Shown here: positions 26,775 to 35,910 of the stretch, one piece after another | Layout of the letters: each line of letters starts with the position of its first letter | Numbering within the stretch: the stretch's first letter is position 1 | From: Frigoribacterium sp. CG_9.8 | GTDB lineage: Bacteria; Actinomycetota; Actinomycetes; Actinomycetales; Microbacteriaceae | Assembly (NCBI RefSeq): GCF_015751965.1 | Contig: NZ_JADOVH010000003.1 | Location: 62,001-126,000 of the forward strand | Direction: 5' to 3' | DNA length: 64,000 nt | The notes under the pieces: model-generated | What the model was told of the DNA's origin: nothing | The model's input: only the letters and a program-made list of their open reading frames with translations | Database searches by the model: none | Made by a program: the position numbers and the translations under genes

Positions 26775-27973
26775 TTCTTCTTCTTTCCGTCGAAGTACGG
26801 GTTCTCCCAGATGACAGAGCCGCCCTGGCCAAGGCCAACGCACATTGCGGTTAGGCCGTAGCGCACATGCGGCTGCTCCTTGAACTGCGCAGCAAGCTGG
26901 ATCATCAGGCGAACGCCAGAGGAAGCAAGCGGATGGCCGATCGCGATTGCTCCACCCCATTGGTTGACGCGAGGGTCTTCGTCGGCGATGCCAAAATGGT
27001 CGAGAAGCGAGAGCACCTGCACGGCAAAGGCTTCGTTGAGTTCGAACAGGCCGATGTCGGTGATCGACAGGCCAGCCTTACGCAGTGCTTTTTCGGTCGA
27101 GGGCACTGGCCCAAGACCCATGATCTCGGGTTCGACACCGGCGAAAGCGAAGCTCACGAGTGTCATCTTGGCGCTGAGCCCCAATTCTTTGGCGACGGTC
27201 TCGCTTGCGAGAAGGCTGATCGTTGCACCGTCATTGAGGCCGGACGCGTTTCCTGCGGTAACCCGGCCGTGTGCACGAAACGGCGTCTTCAGCGCGGCCA
27301 GGCCCTCAAGAGTGGTCTCGGGCCGAAGAGCCTCATCGCGGGTGGCGAGGCCCCACCCGGATTCGGACCGGATCGAGACCGGAATCAGGTCGGGTTGAAG
27401 CTTGCCGTTGTCGTAGGCTGCGGCGGCTTTCTGCTGGCTTGCGAGGGCGTACCGGTCCGACCGCTCCTTGGTCAGAAGCGGGAAACGGTCGTGAATGCGC
27501 TCGGCGGTAGAGCCCATGTTGAGTGCCTCGCCGCTCACCAGCTTTTCGGAGAGGAATCGCGGGTTCGGATCCGCGCCGAAGCCCATCGGATGACGGCCCA
27601 TGTGCTCGACGCCGCCCGCAAGGGCGAGATCATAAGCTCCGAATGCGATGCCTCCGGCCAGCGTGGTGACCGAGGTCATCGCTCCGGCGCACATGCGGTC
27701 GATGGCGAATCCGGGTACCGACTTCGGCAGGCCCGCGAGAAGCGCGGCGGTGCGCCCGAGGGTCAGGCCCTGGTCGCCCTGTTGGGTGGTCGCGGCAATT
27801 GCGACCTCATCAACCCGGTCCCTGGGAACATCCGGATTGCGCTCGAGCAAGCCGACCATAGCCTTGACGACCAGATCATCCGCCCGGGTGTTCCAGTACA
27901 TTCCTTTTTCACCCGCGCGTCCGAAGGGAGTACGAACCCCATCGACGAACACGACTTCATGTCTCTCGGCCAC
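26771..27973 (-). CDS. fadA: Acetyl-CoA C-acyltransferase (beta-oxidation thiolase)
   Basis: 400-residue thiolase that cleaves 3-ketoacyl-CoA with CoA. The nucleophilic Cys is in DRMCAGAMTSV near residue 86, the general-base His in GGAIAIGHPLASSG, and the second Cys in TAMCVGLGQGG. NEAFAVQ and GGVEHMG are also typical. It is the first gene of a fadAB pair with a 4-bp overlap. The GTG at 27973 is preferred to the ATG at 27988 because AAGAGG precedes it at the right distance. A TAGGCT hexamer further upstream on the minus strand may be the promoter. Confidence 0.94.
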   Translation of the reverse strand: MAERHEVVFVDGVRTPFGRAGEKGMYWNTRADDLVVKAMVGLLERNPDVPRDRVDEVAIAATTQQGDQGLTLGRTAALLAGLPKSVPGFAIDRMCAGAMTSVTTLAGGIAFGAYDLALAGGVEHMGRHPMGFGADPNPRFLSEKLVSGEALNMGSTAERIHDRFPLLTKERSDRYALASQQKAAAAYDNGKLQPDLIPVSIRSESGWGLATRDEALRPETTLEGLAALKTPFRAHGRVTAGNASGLNDGATISLLASETVAKELGLSAKMTLVSFAFAGVEPEIMGLGPVPSTEKALRKAGLSITDIGLFELNEAFAVQVLSLLDHFGIADEDPRVNQWGGAIAIGHPLASSGVRLMIQLAAQFKEQPHVRYGLTAMCVGLGQGGSVIWENPYFDGKKKK

Positions 27974-28047
27974 AATGCCTCTTCTCATTCTTAGGTAAAA
28001 ACAAGCCTAAACCGCCAAAAATCAGGGTGAGAATCGTTTGACTGTTC

Positions 28048-29397
28048 CTACGAGACCTGCTCGACGTCCGGTTCGATCGTTTGGCTGGCATCCACAAAGG
28101 CATCGAGGATCACCTGTGCGATAGCGTCAATTTGCCAGGGGCGTGCCCCGAGGCCGAGGAGGTCGGTGCGGATGCTCTCGACGTCGAGCGGGTGCAGGGG
28201 AGTCCACGCGAGGCGACGCAGCAAATCGGGCGTCAGGACATTTTCGGCGGGAATGTCGATCTCGGTGGAGACGACGGCGATCGCGGCGCGGGCAGCCTTG
28301 AGGCGTTTGTCTGCCTCCGGATTACGGTCGCTCCAGACCCTCGGAGGGGGAATCGCCTCACTCGCGACCCTCAGCGCCGGGAGATCATCCGTGGTGCGTC
28401 CAACCTCGATCGCAGCCCACCAGCGCGGGAGTTCCGAGCGGCTTGCGCGTCCGTTGAACTCACGGAGGGAGGCAAGCTCGTGGCGGGATTCGGGCATCGC
28501 TTTAGCGGCAGCAACGAGCGACGCATCGGGAACCAGACGTCCGGGAGCCGTGTCGATTTGGCGGGCGTAAGAATCACGCGCCTCCCACAGCTCGCGAGCT
28601 ACCGCAAGATTTCGGGCGCCGCGCACGGTATGGAGGCCGGACAGCCGACGCCAGGCATCCCCGGTGGCAACTTTTGCTTCGCGCGTGAGTACGGCAGAGA
28701 ATTCTTGGTTGGCGATCTGGGTCTTGCCGGCGGCCTGGAGCAGAATGACCATCGCATCTCGCAGGTCGGGGAGCAACTCGACGTCGAGTGCCGCGTACAC
28801 CAACCACGCCTGGGGAAGTGGACGAGTCGACCAGTCGGCAGCAGAGTGCTCTTTGGCCAGATGAATGCCGAGCAGGTTTTCCACGACGGTGCCGAGTCCG
28901 ACGCGGGGAAGACCGGCAAGCCGTGCACCGAGCTCGGTGTCGAAGATGCGGGTGGGGTCAAGTCCGACCTCCCGCAGGCAAGCGAGGTCCTGGCTGGCGG
29001 CGTGCAGGATCCATTCCTCATCTCGGATCACCGCGTCGAGCTCCGCAAATGAGCCGATAGCCGGCGGGTCGAACAGAAAGACACCTGAGCCTCTGCGGTA
29101 AATCTGAATCAGGTAAGCCCGCTGGGAAAAGCGGAAGCCGGAGGCACGCTCGGCGTCGATTGCAATCGGACCGTGTCCGGCCGCGATGGCCGCGACGGCG
29201 TCAAGATACTCTTCTCGGGTCTCGATGACATGCACCTCAACATGAGGAGCCTGTTGCTGCCCCACATCGGGTACTGGCTGCGGCGCACTTGCGGTGACGG
29301 GCTCTGCCTCGGACGGGGACTCACTTGCGAAAGCGTCACCGTGACCGTCGAATTGGGTACCGTCAAGAAACACCGGTTCGCGTCCGGTGTCGTTCAC
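28048..29397 (-). CDS. rnd: Ribonuclease D with HRDC domain
   Basis: 449-residue 3'-5' exoribonuclease for tRNA and other small RNA trimming. The DEDDy exonuclease domain (about 60-245) shows Asp/Glu in PIAIDAERASGF, an Asp in FDTELGARLAGL, and Tyr/Asp in VYAALDVELLPDL. An HRDC domain follows near 255-330, then an actinobacterial C-terminal region containing LLRRLAWTP. The first 60 residues are disordered. The GTG at 29397 overlaps the DUF3000 stop by 4 bp (GTGA) and is preferred to an upstream in-frame codon at 29466. Confidence 0.92.
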   Translation of the reverse strand: MNDTGREPVFLDGTQFDGHGDAFASESPSEAEPVTASAPQPVPDVGQQQAPHVEVHVIETREEYLDAVAAIAAGHGPIAIDAERASGFRFSQRAYLIQIYRRGSGVFLFDPPAIGSFAELDAVIRDEEWILHAASQDLACLREVGLDPTRIFDTELGARLAGLPRVGLGTVVENLLGIHLAKEHSAADWSTRPLPQAWLVYAALDVELLPDLRDAMVILLQAAGKTQIANQEFSAVLTREAKVATGDAWRRLSGLHTVRGARNLAVARELWEARDSYARQIDTAPGRLVPDASLVAAAKAMPESRHELASLREFNGRASRSELPRWWAAIEVGRTTDDLPALRVASEAIPPPRVWSDRNPEADKRLKAARAAIAVVSTEIDIPAENVLTPDLLRRLAWTPLHPLDVESIRTDLLGLGARPWQIDAIAQVILDAFVDASQTIEPDVEQVS

Positions 29398-29993
29398 GTC
29401 CGTTCTCTGCGGGCCGCTAGCACACTCACTCCTTCGAAAGCTGGCGGCAGTCCCGCCAGCATGCACAGCAATTCACCCCAGCCTTCCACATGTGCGGTGA
29501 TGTTGTGGGCGTCGAGCGGAGTCCATGAAGCGCGAAGCTCTATTTGTGCCCCATCACCCTGCGCGGCTAGCTCGCCGAACCCGGTGGAGATGATGCGGGT
29601 GGCCGTGCCCGATTCTGCGGTGTAACGGGCGCCACGTGCCCTCAAAGCGTCGACGAGCCACGACCAGGAGACACCTGCAAGATAAGAATCGAGACCGATG
29701 TCGGTTTCAATCGGAGCCTGCGCGTAGCAGACGACACGGAAAACACCGCCCCAGGATTCAGGGGAGGACGGATCGTAGAGCAGGATGAACCGACCGGTCG
29801 CAAGTTCCGAATCCGAGTCGTGCCGCGCCGGGGTGACATCCGCGGCCAGTGCCACACTAAATGGAGCGAGGTCCCTACCCGGCGAGGGAATCTCGGAGAA
29901 CACGAGTTCTGAACGCAGCGACGCACTGCGGATGGCATCGAGGGCAGCGCGGAATGCGGCCGGCTCCGGTTGTCCTGCGGCATTTTCGGGCAC
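29394..29993 (-). CDS. DUF3000 family protein
   Basis: 199-residue actinobacterial protein of unknown function, regularly encoded just upstream of RNase D, so a link to RNA processing is possible. Segments typical of the family are GRFILLYDPSSPESWGGVFRVV and DSYLAGVSWSWLVDAL. It is translationally coupled to RNase D through GTGA. The GTG start lies 6 nt from a TAGTCT hexamer and 22 bp from the divergent alpha/beta hydrolase start. Confidence 0.9.
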   Translation of the reverse strand: MPENAAGQPEPAAFRAALDAIRSASLRSELVFSEIPSPGRDLAPFSVALAADVTPARHDSDSELATGRFILLYDPSSPESWGGVFRVVCYAQAPIETDIGLDSYLAGVSWSWLVDALRARGARYTAESGTATRIISTGFGELAAQGDGAQIELRASWTPLDAHNITAHVEGWGELLCMLAGLPPAFEGVSVLAARRERT

Positions 29994-29999
29994 GAGTGA

Positions 30000-30009
30000 A
30001 GACTAAAGT
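30000..30009. promoter_or_regulatory. Overlapping divergent -10 elements (TAGTCT minus, TAAAGT plus)
   Basis: The minus -10 (30000-30005) and plus -10 (30004-30009) share the two bases TA at 30004-30005. Each is followed by 6 nt and then a GTG (29993 minus, 30016 plus). The whole 22-bp gap is consumed by this arrangement. Confidence 0.55.
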
Positions 30010-30015
30010 TCCTCT

Positions 30016-31200
30016 GTGGCAGATTCCCGACGGCACGCCGTCAAAGCAATTCCCTCGGCTCCCGCCATCCTCGCCACGATTGCGGCTGTTGCGGCTGTTA
30101 CTGCGATCACCGTCGCGGCAGTAACGCTTCAGGTTGCTCGCTCGGTTGTGACGCCGCCGAAGCGTCGCCCGGAGGACACGCGAATCCTCGCCGTCGACGG
30201 TGCGGGAGAGACGATAACGCTGATCGCGACCGCCGACGCTCGGCTCCCCGGAGAGTACGGCTTCTTTTTCGGTGAGGGAAGCGGCCATGCGCGGGTCGGT
30301 GGAATCGTCGCGCAGACCCAGCACACCGTCATCCGCCGGCTCCTCGGTGTTGACCGCGGAGTACTCACCCGAGCTCGTCGCGGCCGGTTCAGCGGATGGT
30401 TTTATACCGGCCCGGCTGACCTCGGTTTTCCATTCGAGAACGTAGAGATCGCAACAGAACTCGGACCCGCACCCGCCTGGCTCGTGCCGCCGGAAGAACC
30501 GAGCACTCGGTGGGTCATTGAGGTGCATGGCCGCGCGGTGCGCCGCGAAGAAACTGTGCGGGCGGTCCCTGTATTTCGGGCCGCCGGCTATTGCTCGCTG
30601 CTGATTTCCTATCGCAACGACGAGGATGCCCCGGCGAGTCTCGACGGGCGGTACGGGCTCGGTGATACCGAATGGCATGACGTGGATGCCGCGATTCGCT
30701 ATGCCGTGGAACACGGTGCGACGGATATCGTGCTGATGGGCTGGTCGATGGGGGGAGCGACGGTACTGCAGGCCGCCACCCGCGCTGAATTCGCGGGAGT
30801 TGTGCGGGGCATCGTGCTGGATTCACCGGTGATCGACTGGGTAACCGCCCTGCGATTTCACGGAAAGCGACTGGGGCTGCCGAACCTGATTTGCTCCGCA
30901 GCGATCGCGCTCCTCAGTATGAAATGGGCTGGTTCGCTCACCGGTCAGCGTGCGCCGATCGACCTGGCACAGCTCGACTTCGTGCGTCGTTCCGCCGACT
31001 TGCAGCTGCCCATCCTGCTCATGCACAGCGACGATGACGGATTCATCCCCGCGACAGCCTCGCTCGCACTCTCCGCGGCGCGCCCCGACATCGTCACCTA
31101 TGTGAAGTTCACCGTCGCTGGCCACACCAAGCTCTGGAATTACGACCGCGAACGATGGAACGATGCCATATCGTGCTGGCTTGCCACGGAGCTCGCGTAG
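30016..31200 (+). CDS. Membrane-anchored alpha/beta hydrolase
   Basis: 394-residue serine hydrolase. One N-terminal transmembrane helix (about 15-40) anchors it, with the catalytic domain probably outside the membrane. The nucleophile elbow is GWSMGG near residue 240; the acid is likely in MHSDDDGFIP and the histidine in AGHTKLW. A pre-domain of about 150 residues precedes the hydrolase fold. The substrate is unknown. The GTG start is 6 nt after TAAAGT in a promoter shared with DUF3000. There is no Shine-Dalgarno, supporting leaderless translation. Confidence 0.85.
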   Translation: MADSRRHAVKAIPSAPAILATIAAVAAVTAITVAAVTLQVARSVVTPPKRRPEDTRILAVDGAGETITLIATADARLPGEYGFFFGEGSGHARVGGIVAQTQHTVIRRLLGVDRGVLTRARRGRFSGWFYTGPADLGFPFENVEIATELGPAPAWLVPPEEPSTRWVIEVHGRAVRREETVRAVPVFRAAGYCSLLISYRNDEDAPASLDGRYGLGDTEWHDVDAAIRYAVEHGATDIVLMGWSMGGATVLQAATRAEFAGVVRGIVLDSPVIDWVTALRFHGKRLGLPNLICSAAIALLSMKWAGSLTGQRAPIDLAQLDFVRRSADLQLPILLMHSDDDGFIPATASLALSAARPDIVTYVKFTVAGHTKLWNYDRERWNDAISCWLATELA

Positions 31201-31222
31201 TGGCCTCCCGAAGCTCCCCAGC

Positions 31223-31264
31223 CGAGAAGACCCAATCGAGAAGACCCAGCCGAGAAGTCCCGGC
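31223..31264. repeat. Three tandem 14-bp repeats after the alpha/beta hydrolase
   Basis: Units CGAGAAGACCCAAT, CGAGAAGACCCAGC and CGAGAAGTCCCGGC occupy 31223-31236, 31237-31250 and 31251-31264. They fill the 74-bp convergent gap. A second 3 x 14-bp array of different sequence lies at 58184. Confidence 0.7.
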
Positions 31265-31268
31265 AGGG

Positions 31269-31288
31269 GAGTTCTCAGTCGAGAACTC
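31269..31288. terminator. Perfect 8-bp hairpin between convergent genes
   Basis: GAGTTCTC and GAGAACTC flank an AGTC loop. The hairpin spans the stop codon of the pyrimidine reductase gene and lies downstream of the hydrolase. There is no T-run, so termination is only a possibility. Confidence 0.4.
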
Positions 31289-31988
31289 GCCAGCGTGCGT
31301 AGAGCGTGTTGCCGTCATCCGCAAGCAACTGTGCCAGCTCAAGACGATGCGCCGAGATCGGCGAGCTTCCGAACATCGGCAGGGTCACTCCTCCGACGAC
31401 GGGGCTCGTAGTCAGACAGAGCTCGTCGACGAGGCCGGCATCCAGCATTTGAGCCGCGAGCGATGGCCCGCCTTCGCAGACGATTCGACGGAGTCCTCGC
31501 GCCCGCAGCGTTTCCACGATGTCGGTGGCAGACATGCGACCCGCGGTGTCAGGTACGACGACGATTTCCGCAGACGGTAGGCCTGCGCTGGCGGTTTCGA
31601 CGACCGCTGACGGACACAGAATGAGTGGGCTGAATCGACCGGGTTCGACGGTAAGGCGGTGCCCGCCGAGATCCCCGGTGCTTGTGACAATCGCGAGCGG
31701 AGCAGTACGAGGCAGCTGGTAGCCCTCAGCGCGAACGCTCGCCGCACCGACGAGCACCACGTCGCTGTCACGTCGGATCACACCGAGAATCTTGCGATCC
31801 GCACGATTGGTGAGGGTGTGTGAGGTGTCGTCCCCGCCAGCGGCACTGCCACTGAGGCTCGCGACCAGGTTGATGCGAAGGGTGTCGGCGCCAGCAAGTA
31901 CGTACAACCGGCCGAGTTGATCGCGCGCATCTGCTGCCTCAAGGTCGATCGGTTGACCGGCTTCGGGAAACAGGGCTCGGACGATCAC
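31275..31988 (-). CDS. Pyrimidine reductase family protein (RibD C-terminal-like)
   Basis: 237-residue member of the RibD reductase/dihydrofolate-reductase-like fold. Features include LRINLVASLSGSAAGGDDTS, DVVLVGAASVRAEGY, and RRIVCEGGPSLAAQMLDAGLVDEL, the glycine-rich NADPH-binding segment. It lacks the deaminase half of bifunctional RibD. It could act in riboflavin synthesis or on another pyrimidine or pterin substrate. The GTG at 31988 overlaps the sufE stop (GTGA), so the two genes are coupled. Confidence 0.82.
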   Translation of the reverse strand: MIVRALFPEAGQPIDLEAADARDQLGRLYVLAGADTLRINLVASLSGSAAGGDDTSHTLTNRADRKILGVIRRDSDVVLVGAASVRAEGYQLPRTAPLAIVTSTGDLGGHRLTVEPGRFSPLILCPSAVVETASAGLPSAEIVVVPDTAGRMSATDIVETLRARGLRRIVCEGGPSLAAQMLDAGLVDELCLTTSPVVGGVTLPMFGSSPISAHRLELAQLLADDGNTLYARWRVLD

Positions 31989-32425
31989 GCGGGGACTCTC
32001 TCGCGCACCTGTCGTTTGGTGCGCGCCAGCATTGCGCTCATCCCGCGGATGCGCAGCAGACTCACCGCCTGGGTCAGTCCGATGGTGTTTGGGAAATCAT
32101 CGGGCACATCGAGTACCTGTTGTGCGGTGAGGCCCGAGAGGCCCTGGGCGAGGATCGATGCGAAGCCGCGGGTCGTCGGCGCCTCTCTCGGAGCGGTGGC
32201 GTGGAGATGCACGATGTGATCGTCGTCCACCTCAGTGAAGATAAACACCGGTGACTGGCACTCCACGACACGTTCGAAGAGATCAGGATGTTCCGCATAG
32301 CGCGGTGGAAGCTCGGGGAGATCATTGGCGAACTCGAGAAGGAGGATGAGCCGATCACCCTGTTCGAGTTCGAGAAACTCCTCGCGGATCTGGGCGAGGG
32401 ACTCGGGAAGAGCGCTAGTGGTCAT
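31985..32425 (-). CDS. sufE: SufE family protein
   Basis: 146-residue SufE-like sulfur acceptor. SufE proteins take persulfide sulfur from a cysteine desulfurase and pass it on for Fe-S cluster assembly. The acceptor Cys is in VVECQSPVF near residue 55. HATAPREAPTTRGFASI and the C-terminal LTQAVSLLRIRGMSAML are characteristic. No sufS or sufBCD lies nearby; the neighbour is a sulfurtransferase, an association common in actinobacteria. The ATG at 32425 is preferred to an in-frame TTG at 32434. Confidence 0.88.
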   Translation of the reverse strand: MTTSALPESLAQIREEFLELEQGDRLILLLEFANDLPELPPRYAEHPDLFERVVECQSPVFIFTEVDDDHIVHLHATAPREAPTTRGFASILAQGLSGLTAQQVLDVPDDFPNTIGLTQAVSLLRIRGMSAMLARTKRQVRERVPA

Positions 32426-32511
32426 AGATCCCAATCATTCCATCCGGAGGAGCGGGGTTGGCTGTGTGAGTGTGGACAGCCGGCAGGCCACGGCCTCGAG
32501 TTTGCCTGCTC

Positions 32512-33411
32512 TCAGCGGATCGGTATCGCTCCCGGCTCGGCCCCCATGGCGATGGGCACCCTCACCGCGGAGCCCCACTCCGTCCAGGATCCGTCGTAGT
32601 TGCGCACGCCCTCGAAACCGAGCAGGTGAGTCAGCACGAACCAGGTGTGCGCCGAACGTTCGCCAATGCGGCAGTAGGCAATCACATCGTCGCCGGTGGT
32701 GAGGCCAGCGCCAATCCGGTAAATGGACTCGAGTTCCGGAAGGGTTCGGAACGTGCCATCCTCAGCCACGGCCTTACCCCACGGCACACTCTGTGCGCTC
32801 GGGATGTGACCGGCGCGAAGCGATCCTTCCTCGGGGTAGGCGGGCGCTGTGGTGCGTTCGCCGCTGTACTCCTCGGGGGAACGCACGTCGATGAGCGGTT
32901 TGCCGAAGTGCGCGAGCACATCATCTTTGAAGGCGCGGATCGCGGAATCATTGCGTTCAACGACCGGATAGTCGACTGCGGCCGGCCGCGATGTCGGGGT
33001 GACGTACTCTCCACCTTCGGCCTCCCACTTGGCGCGGCCACCGTCCAGCAGTCTCACGTCAGCGTGTCCGAAGAGAGTGAAGACCCACAGAGCGTAGGCC
33101 GCCCACCAGTTGTTCTTATCGCCGTAGATCACGACGGTGGTGTCACGGCTGATGCCCTTGGAACCGACCAGGGCGGCGAATCGAGCCCCGTCGATGTAAT
33201 CGCGTTCGACTGGATCGTTGAGATCGGTATGCCAGTCGACCTTCACCGCCCCGGGGATGTGACCGGTCTCGTACAGGAGCACATCCTCATCGGATTCGAC
33301 GACAACCAGACCGGGTGCACCGAGGTTGGCACGCAACCAGTCGGTGCTCACGAGACGGCTGGGGTGGGCGAACGCGGTGAACGAGGCTGATGGGTCGACC
33401 TCTACGGTCAT
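32512..33411 (-). CDS. sseA: Thiosulfate/3-mercaptopyruvate sulfurtransferase
   Basis: 299-residue tandem rhodanese. The N-terminal domain lacks the catalytic cysteine and contains [11 protein letters not shown]; the C-terminal domain carries the active-site loop CRIGERSAH near residue 245. It moves a sulfane sulfur from thiosulfate or mercaptopyruvate to an acceptor; the exact donor is not fixed by the loop. GGAGG lies before the ATG. It is divergent from zapE and upstream of sufE. Confidence 0.92.
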   Translation of the reverse strand: MTVEVDPSASFTAFAHPSRLVSTDWLRANLGAPGLVVVESDEDVLLYETGHIPGAVKVDWHTDLNDPVERDYIDGARFAALVGSKGISRDTTVVIYGDKNNWWAAYALWVFTLFGHADVRLLDGGRAKWEAEGGEYVTPTSRPAAVDYPVVERNDSAIRAFKDDVLAHFGKPLIDVRSPEEYSGERTTAPAYPEEGSLRAGHIPSAQSVPWGKAVAEDGTFRTLPELESIYRIGAGLTTGDDVIAYCRIGERSAHTWFVLTHLLGFEGVRNYDGSWTEWGSAVRVPIAMGAEPGAIPIR

Positions 33412-33572
33412 GTGATACCTCCGGTTTGCGCCCGTATGGGCGGCGGTTTGCCTGCGGGCAGAGAGCTAGGCTCGAAGCTGTCGATAGTGAATCTACTCAG
33501 TCGACCTGTGCGTGACATCGATTCTGTAAGACTCCGACACATCTCCCCACAAGCGTAAGGGCCTCGAGACAC

Positions 33573-34595
33573 GTGAGCTTCGAACAGGCGATCTCCCGAG
33601 GCAGTCTCGTCGACCGCGACTGCTCCATCACGGCTGAAGAGATGGTGCAGCATCTGGTGCCACCGCGTCAGTTCGAGACGGCAACGCTGGATTCATACCG
33701 GCCGGATCGGGACTATCCGTCGCAGGGTGGTGCCGTCGCGGCCATCCGGAACTTCGCCCGCGGGTTTTCAGCGAAAACCAACCATCTGTTTTCCCGTCGC
33801 AAGACTCCAGTGGAAATGCCAGGGGTATATTTCGACGGAGGTTTCGGCGTCGGCAAGACCCACCTTCTCGCAGCCCTCTGGCATCTTGCCCCCGGTCGCA
33901 AATACTTCGGCACCTTCATCGAGTACACGGCGCTCGTCGGGGCCCTCGGTTATGTCGGTGCAGTGGCGCAATTGCAGGGCGCAACCCTGGTCTGCATCGA
34001 TGAGTTCGAACTCGACGATCCGGGGGACACCAGGCTTATGTCCCGGCTGCTCTCGGAGCTCGTCGCCTCTGGATCCCGTATTGCCGCGACGTCGAACACC
34101 CCGCCCAATGCACTCGGTGAGGGCAGGTTCGCCGCGCAGGATTTCCTCCGCGAGATTGACGCGCTGGCCGCTCGTTTCACCACTCTTCGCATTGACGGGC
34201 TTGACTACCGGCGCCGCGCGATGCAGGGTCACGCTTCGACGTCCGCCGAATCCGAGTTCGACGCCAGGCTGACAGACCTCTCGGGGGTCATCACGGTAGA
34301 CAGTTTCGATACCGTGATCCAGCACCTGTCCACGGTGCATCCCTCCCGCTATGTGCGGATGATCGACGGTTTGGACGGGATCGCCCTGACCGGCGTTCAT
34401 CCGCTGTCGAACCAGACCGATGCCCTGCGTCTCGTTGCCTTCGTCGATCGTCTCTACGATGCCCAGGTGCACATACTCGCTACCGGCACCCCACTGGACC
34501 GGGTTTTCGATGACGACATGCTCGCGGGCGGTTACCGCAAGAAATATCTTCGAGCGGCGTCGCGGCTGATCGCACTCACCGCCGACCGCGCCTGA
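33573..34595 (+). CDS. zapE: Cell division protein ZapE (AFG1-like ATPase)
   Basis: 340-residue P-loop ATPase of the ZapE/AFG1 family; in E. coli ZapE acts on FtsZ rings late in division. Walker A is GGFGVGKTH near residue 92, Walker B is LVCIDEFELDDPGD near 145, and RIAATSNTPPNALGEGRF follows. GTG start; the 161-bp gap to sseA holds no obvious TANNNT at leaderless spacing. It is convergent with nhaA over 65 bp. Confidence 0.92.
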   Translation: MSFEQAISRGSLVDRDCSITAEEMVQHLVPPRQFETATLDSYRPDRDYPSQGGAVAAIRNFARGFSAKTNHLFSRRKTPVEMPGVYFDGGFGVGKTHLLAALWHLAPGRKYFGTFIEYTALVGALGYVGAVAQLQGATLVCIDEFELDDPGDTRLMSRLLSELVASGSRIAATSNTPPNALGEGRFAAQDFLREIDALAARFTTLRIDGLDYRRRAMQGHASTSAESEFDARLTDLSGVITVDSFDTVIQHLSTVHPSRYVRMIDGLDGIALTGVHPLSNQTDALRLVAFVDRLYDAQVHILATGTPLDRVFDDDMLAGGYRKKYLRAASRLIALTADRA

Positions 34596-34660
34596 ACCGG
34601 CACGACCCCACCTCTCTGCAGCGAATGAGTCGGCTGTGACCGCCCGGGAGTGCGGTGTGT

Positions 34661-35794
34661 TCAGGCCGCGTCGATTGACCGGTAGTGACGTGCGCGGATC
34701 GCCGTGAGCGTGACGCCGATCACTGCGGCGAGCACTGACGCGATCAGAATCGCGAGTGTGCCCTCGACGGCAACCTCTTCTTGGTTCTCATAGGCAAGCT
34801 CGTTCATCAGCAGGGACACGGTGAATCCGATTCCGCCGAGGGCGGCAACGGCGAGGATGTCACCGAGCGGAAAGCGGTGTCGCTTTGAGGCAAGCCGATT
34901 GGCCACCAGTGCCCCACCGGTGATGCCGATCAGCTTTCCGATCGGCAGAGCGACGATGATCGCCCAAAACACCGGGCTGAGCTCGCTGATACCCACCGCG
35001 GGGAGCACGACAAGCGCCGCAACGAAGGCGAATACGGGCAGGATGATTCCGTTGCTCCATGGTTCGAGAGCATGCCGGGTGCGCCCAGCGCTCTTACCGA
35101 CCATGATCAGCCCGAGGGCGACGCCGGCGATGGTCGCGTGGATTCCGGAAAGGTATACCAGCACCCAGGCGGTGAGGCCGAGCACGATCAGTATCACCAC
35201 GGTCGGCGCCGACCGCACGCGCCTGCTCAGCCAGCCGAAAAGCAGCACGACCGGCACAGCGGCGAGCAGTGGAAGCGGTCGGAGATCGTCGGTGAAGAAG
35301 AAGGCAATGATGAGGATCGCAATGAGGTCGTCGATCACCGCGAGGGCCAGGAGTAATGCGCGGATTCGCGTGGGAAGAGCTCGGCCGACGAGAGCCAGCG
35401 CACCGAGCGCAAAAGCGATGTCTGTTGCCGTGGGAATCGGCCAACCATTGGCAAGTTCGGGGTCGGGCACCATCAGCAGGAAGATCGCGGCAGGCACGAT
35501 GACGCCTCCCACCGCGGCGATGGTCGGCACGAGTGCTTTTCTCGCGCTGTTGAGCTCGCCGCTGGTGAGTTCGTGCTTCAGCTCGATTGCAGCAAGAAAG
35601 AAAAAAATGGCGAGCAAACCGTCGGTGACCCAGTGGCCGATCGAGAGATTCAACCCGAGCCAGGGCACAGGAAGTCGCTGATCCCTCAGGCCCTGGAGCG
35701 CCGGCCCGAGTGCAGAATTCGCGAGGGCAACTCCGAGAATTGCCGCCCCCAAAAGGAGAAAGGCGGCGTAGCGCTCGCTGCGGAGGAATTTCAC
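34661..35794 (-). CDS. nhaA: Na+/H+ antiporter NhaA
   Basis: 377-residue electrogenic antiporter exchanging sodium for protons, with about 11-12 transmembrane helices. The ion-binding aspartates are in LALAVIDDLIAILIIA (paired Asp, near residue 150). The discontinuous helix region TATDIAFALGALALVG is also conserved. Length is normal. GTG start; no strong ribosome-binding site was found. It is divergent from amt. Confidence 0.93.
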   Translation of the reverse strand: MKFLRSERYAAFLLLGAAILGVALANSALGPALQGLRDQRLPVPWLGLNLSIGHWVTDGLLAIFFFLAAIELKHELTSGELNSARKALVPTIAAVGGVIVPAAIFLLMVPDPELANGWPIPTATDIAFALGALALVGRALPTRIRALLLALAVIDDLIAILIIAFFFTDDLRPLPLLAAVPVVLLFGWLSRRVRSAPTVVILIVLGLTAWVLVYLSGIHATIAGVALGLIMVGKSAGRTRHALEPWSNGIILPVFAFVAALVVLPAVGISELSPVFWAIIVALPIGKLIGITGGALVANRLASKRHRFPLGDILAVAALGGIGFTVSLLMNELAYENQEEVAVEGTLAILIASVLAAVIGVTLTAIRARHYRSIDAA

Positions 35795-35910
35795 GGTGTA
35801 CTCGTTCGCATTTTGCTAAGTCTACAAGAGTGCCTCGCACGAGAGGCCTGCGCTCACCGTCCTCGCCAGCGCGGTCGTGGAAACACGATGTTTACCTGAC
35901 GGCCCCGCAT

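Noticed and set aside
26775-26960. N-terminal extension of the hydratase/dehydrogenase gene
   Set aside because: It lies inside fadA in another frame. The ATG at 26774 has a ribosome-binding site and an ATGA junction.
26867-27994. 375-codon plus-strand frame opposite fadA
   Set aside because: Antisense shadow. The thiolase motifs are all on the minus strand.
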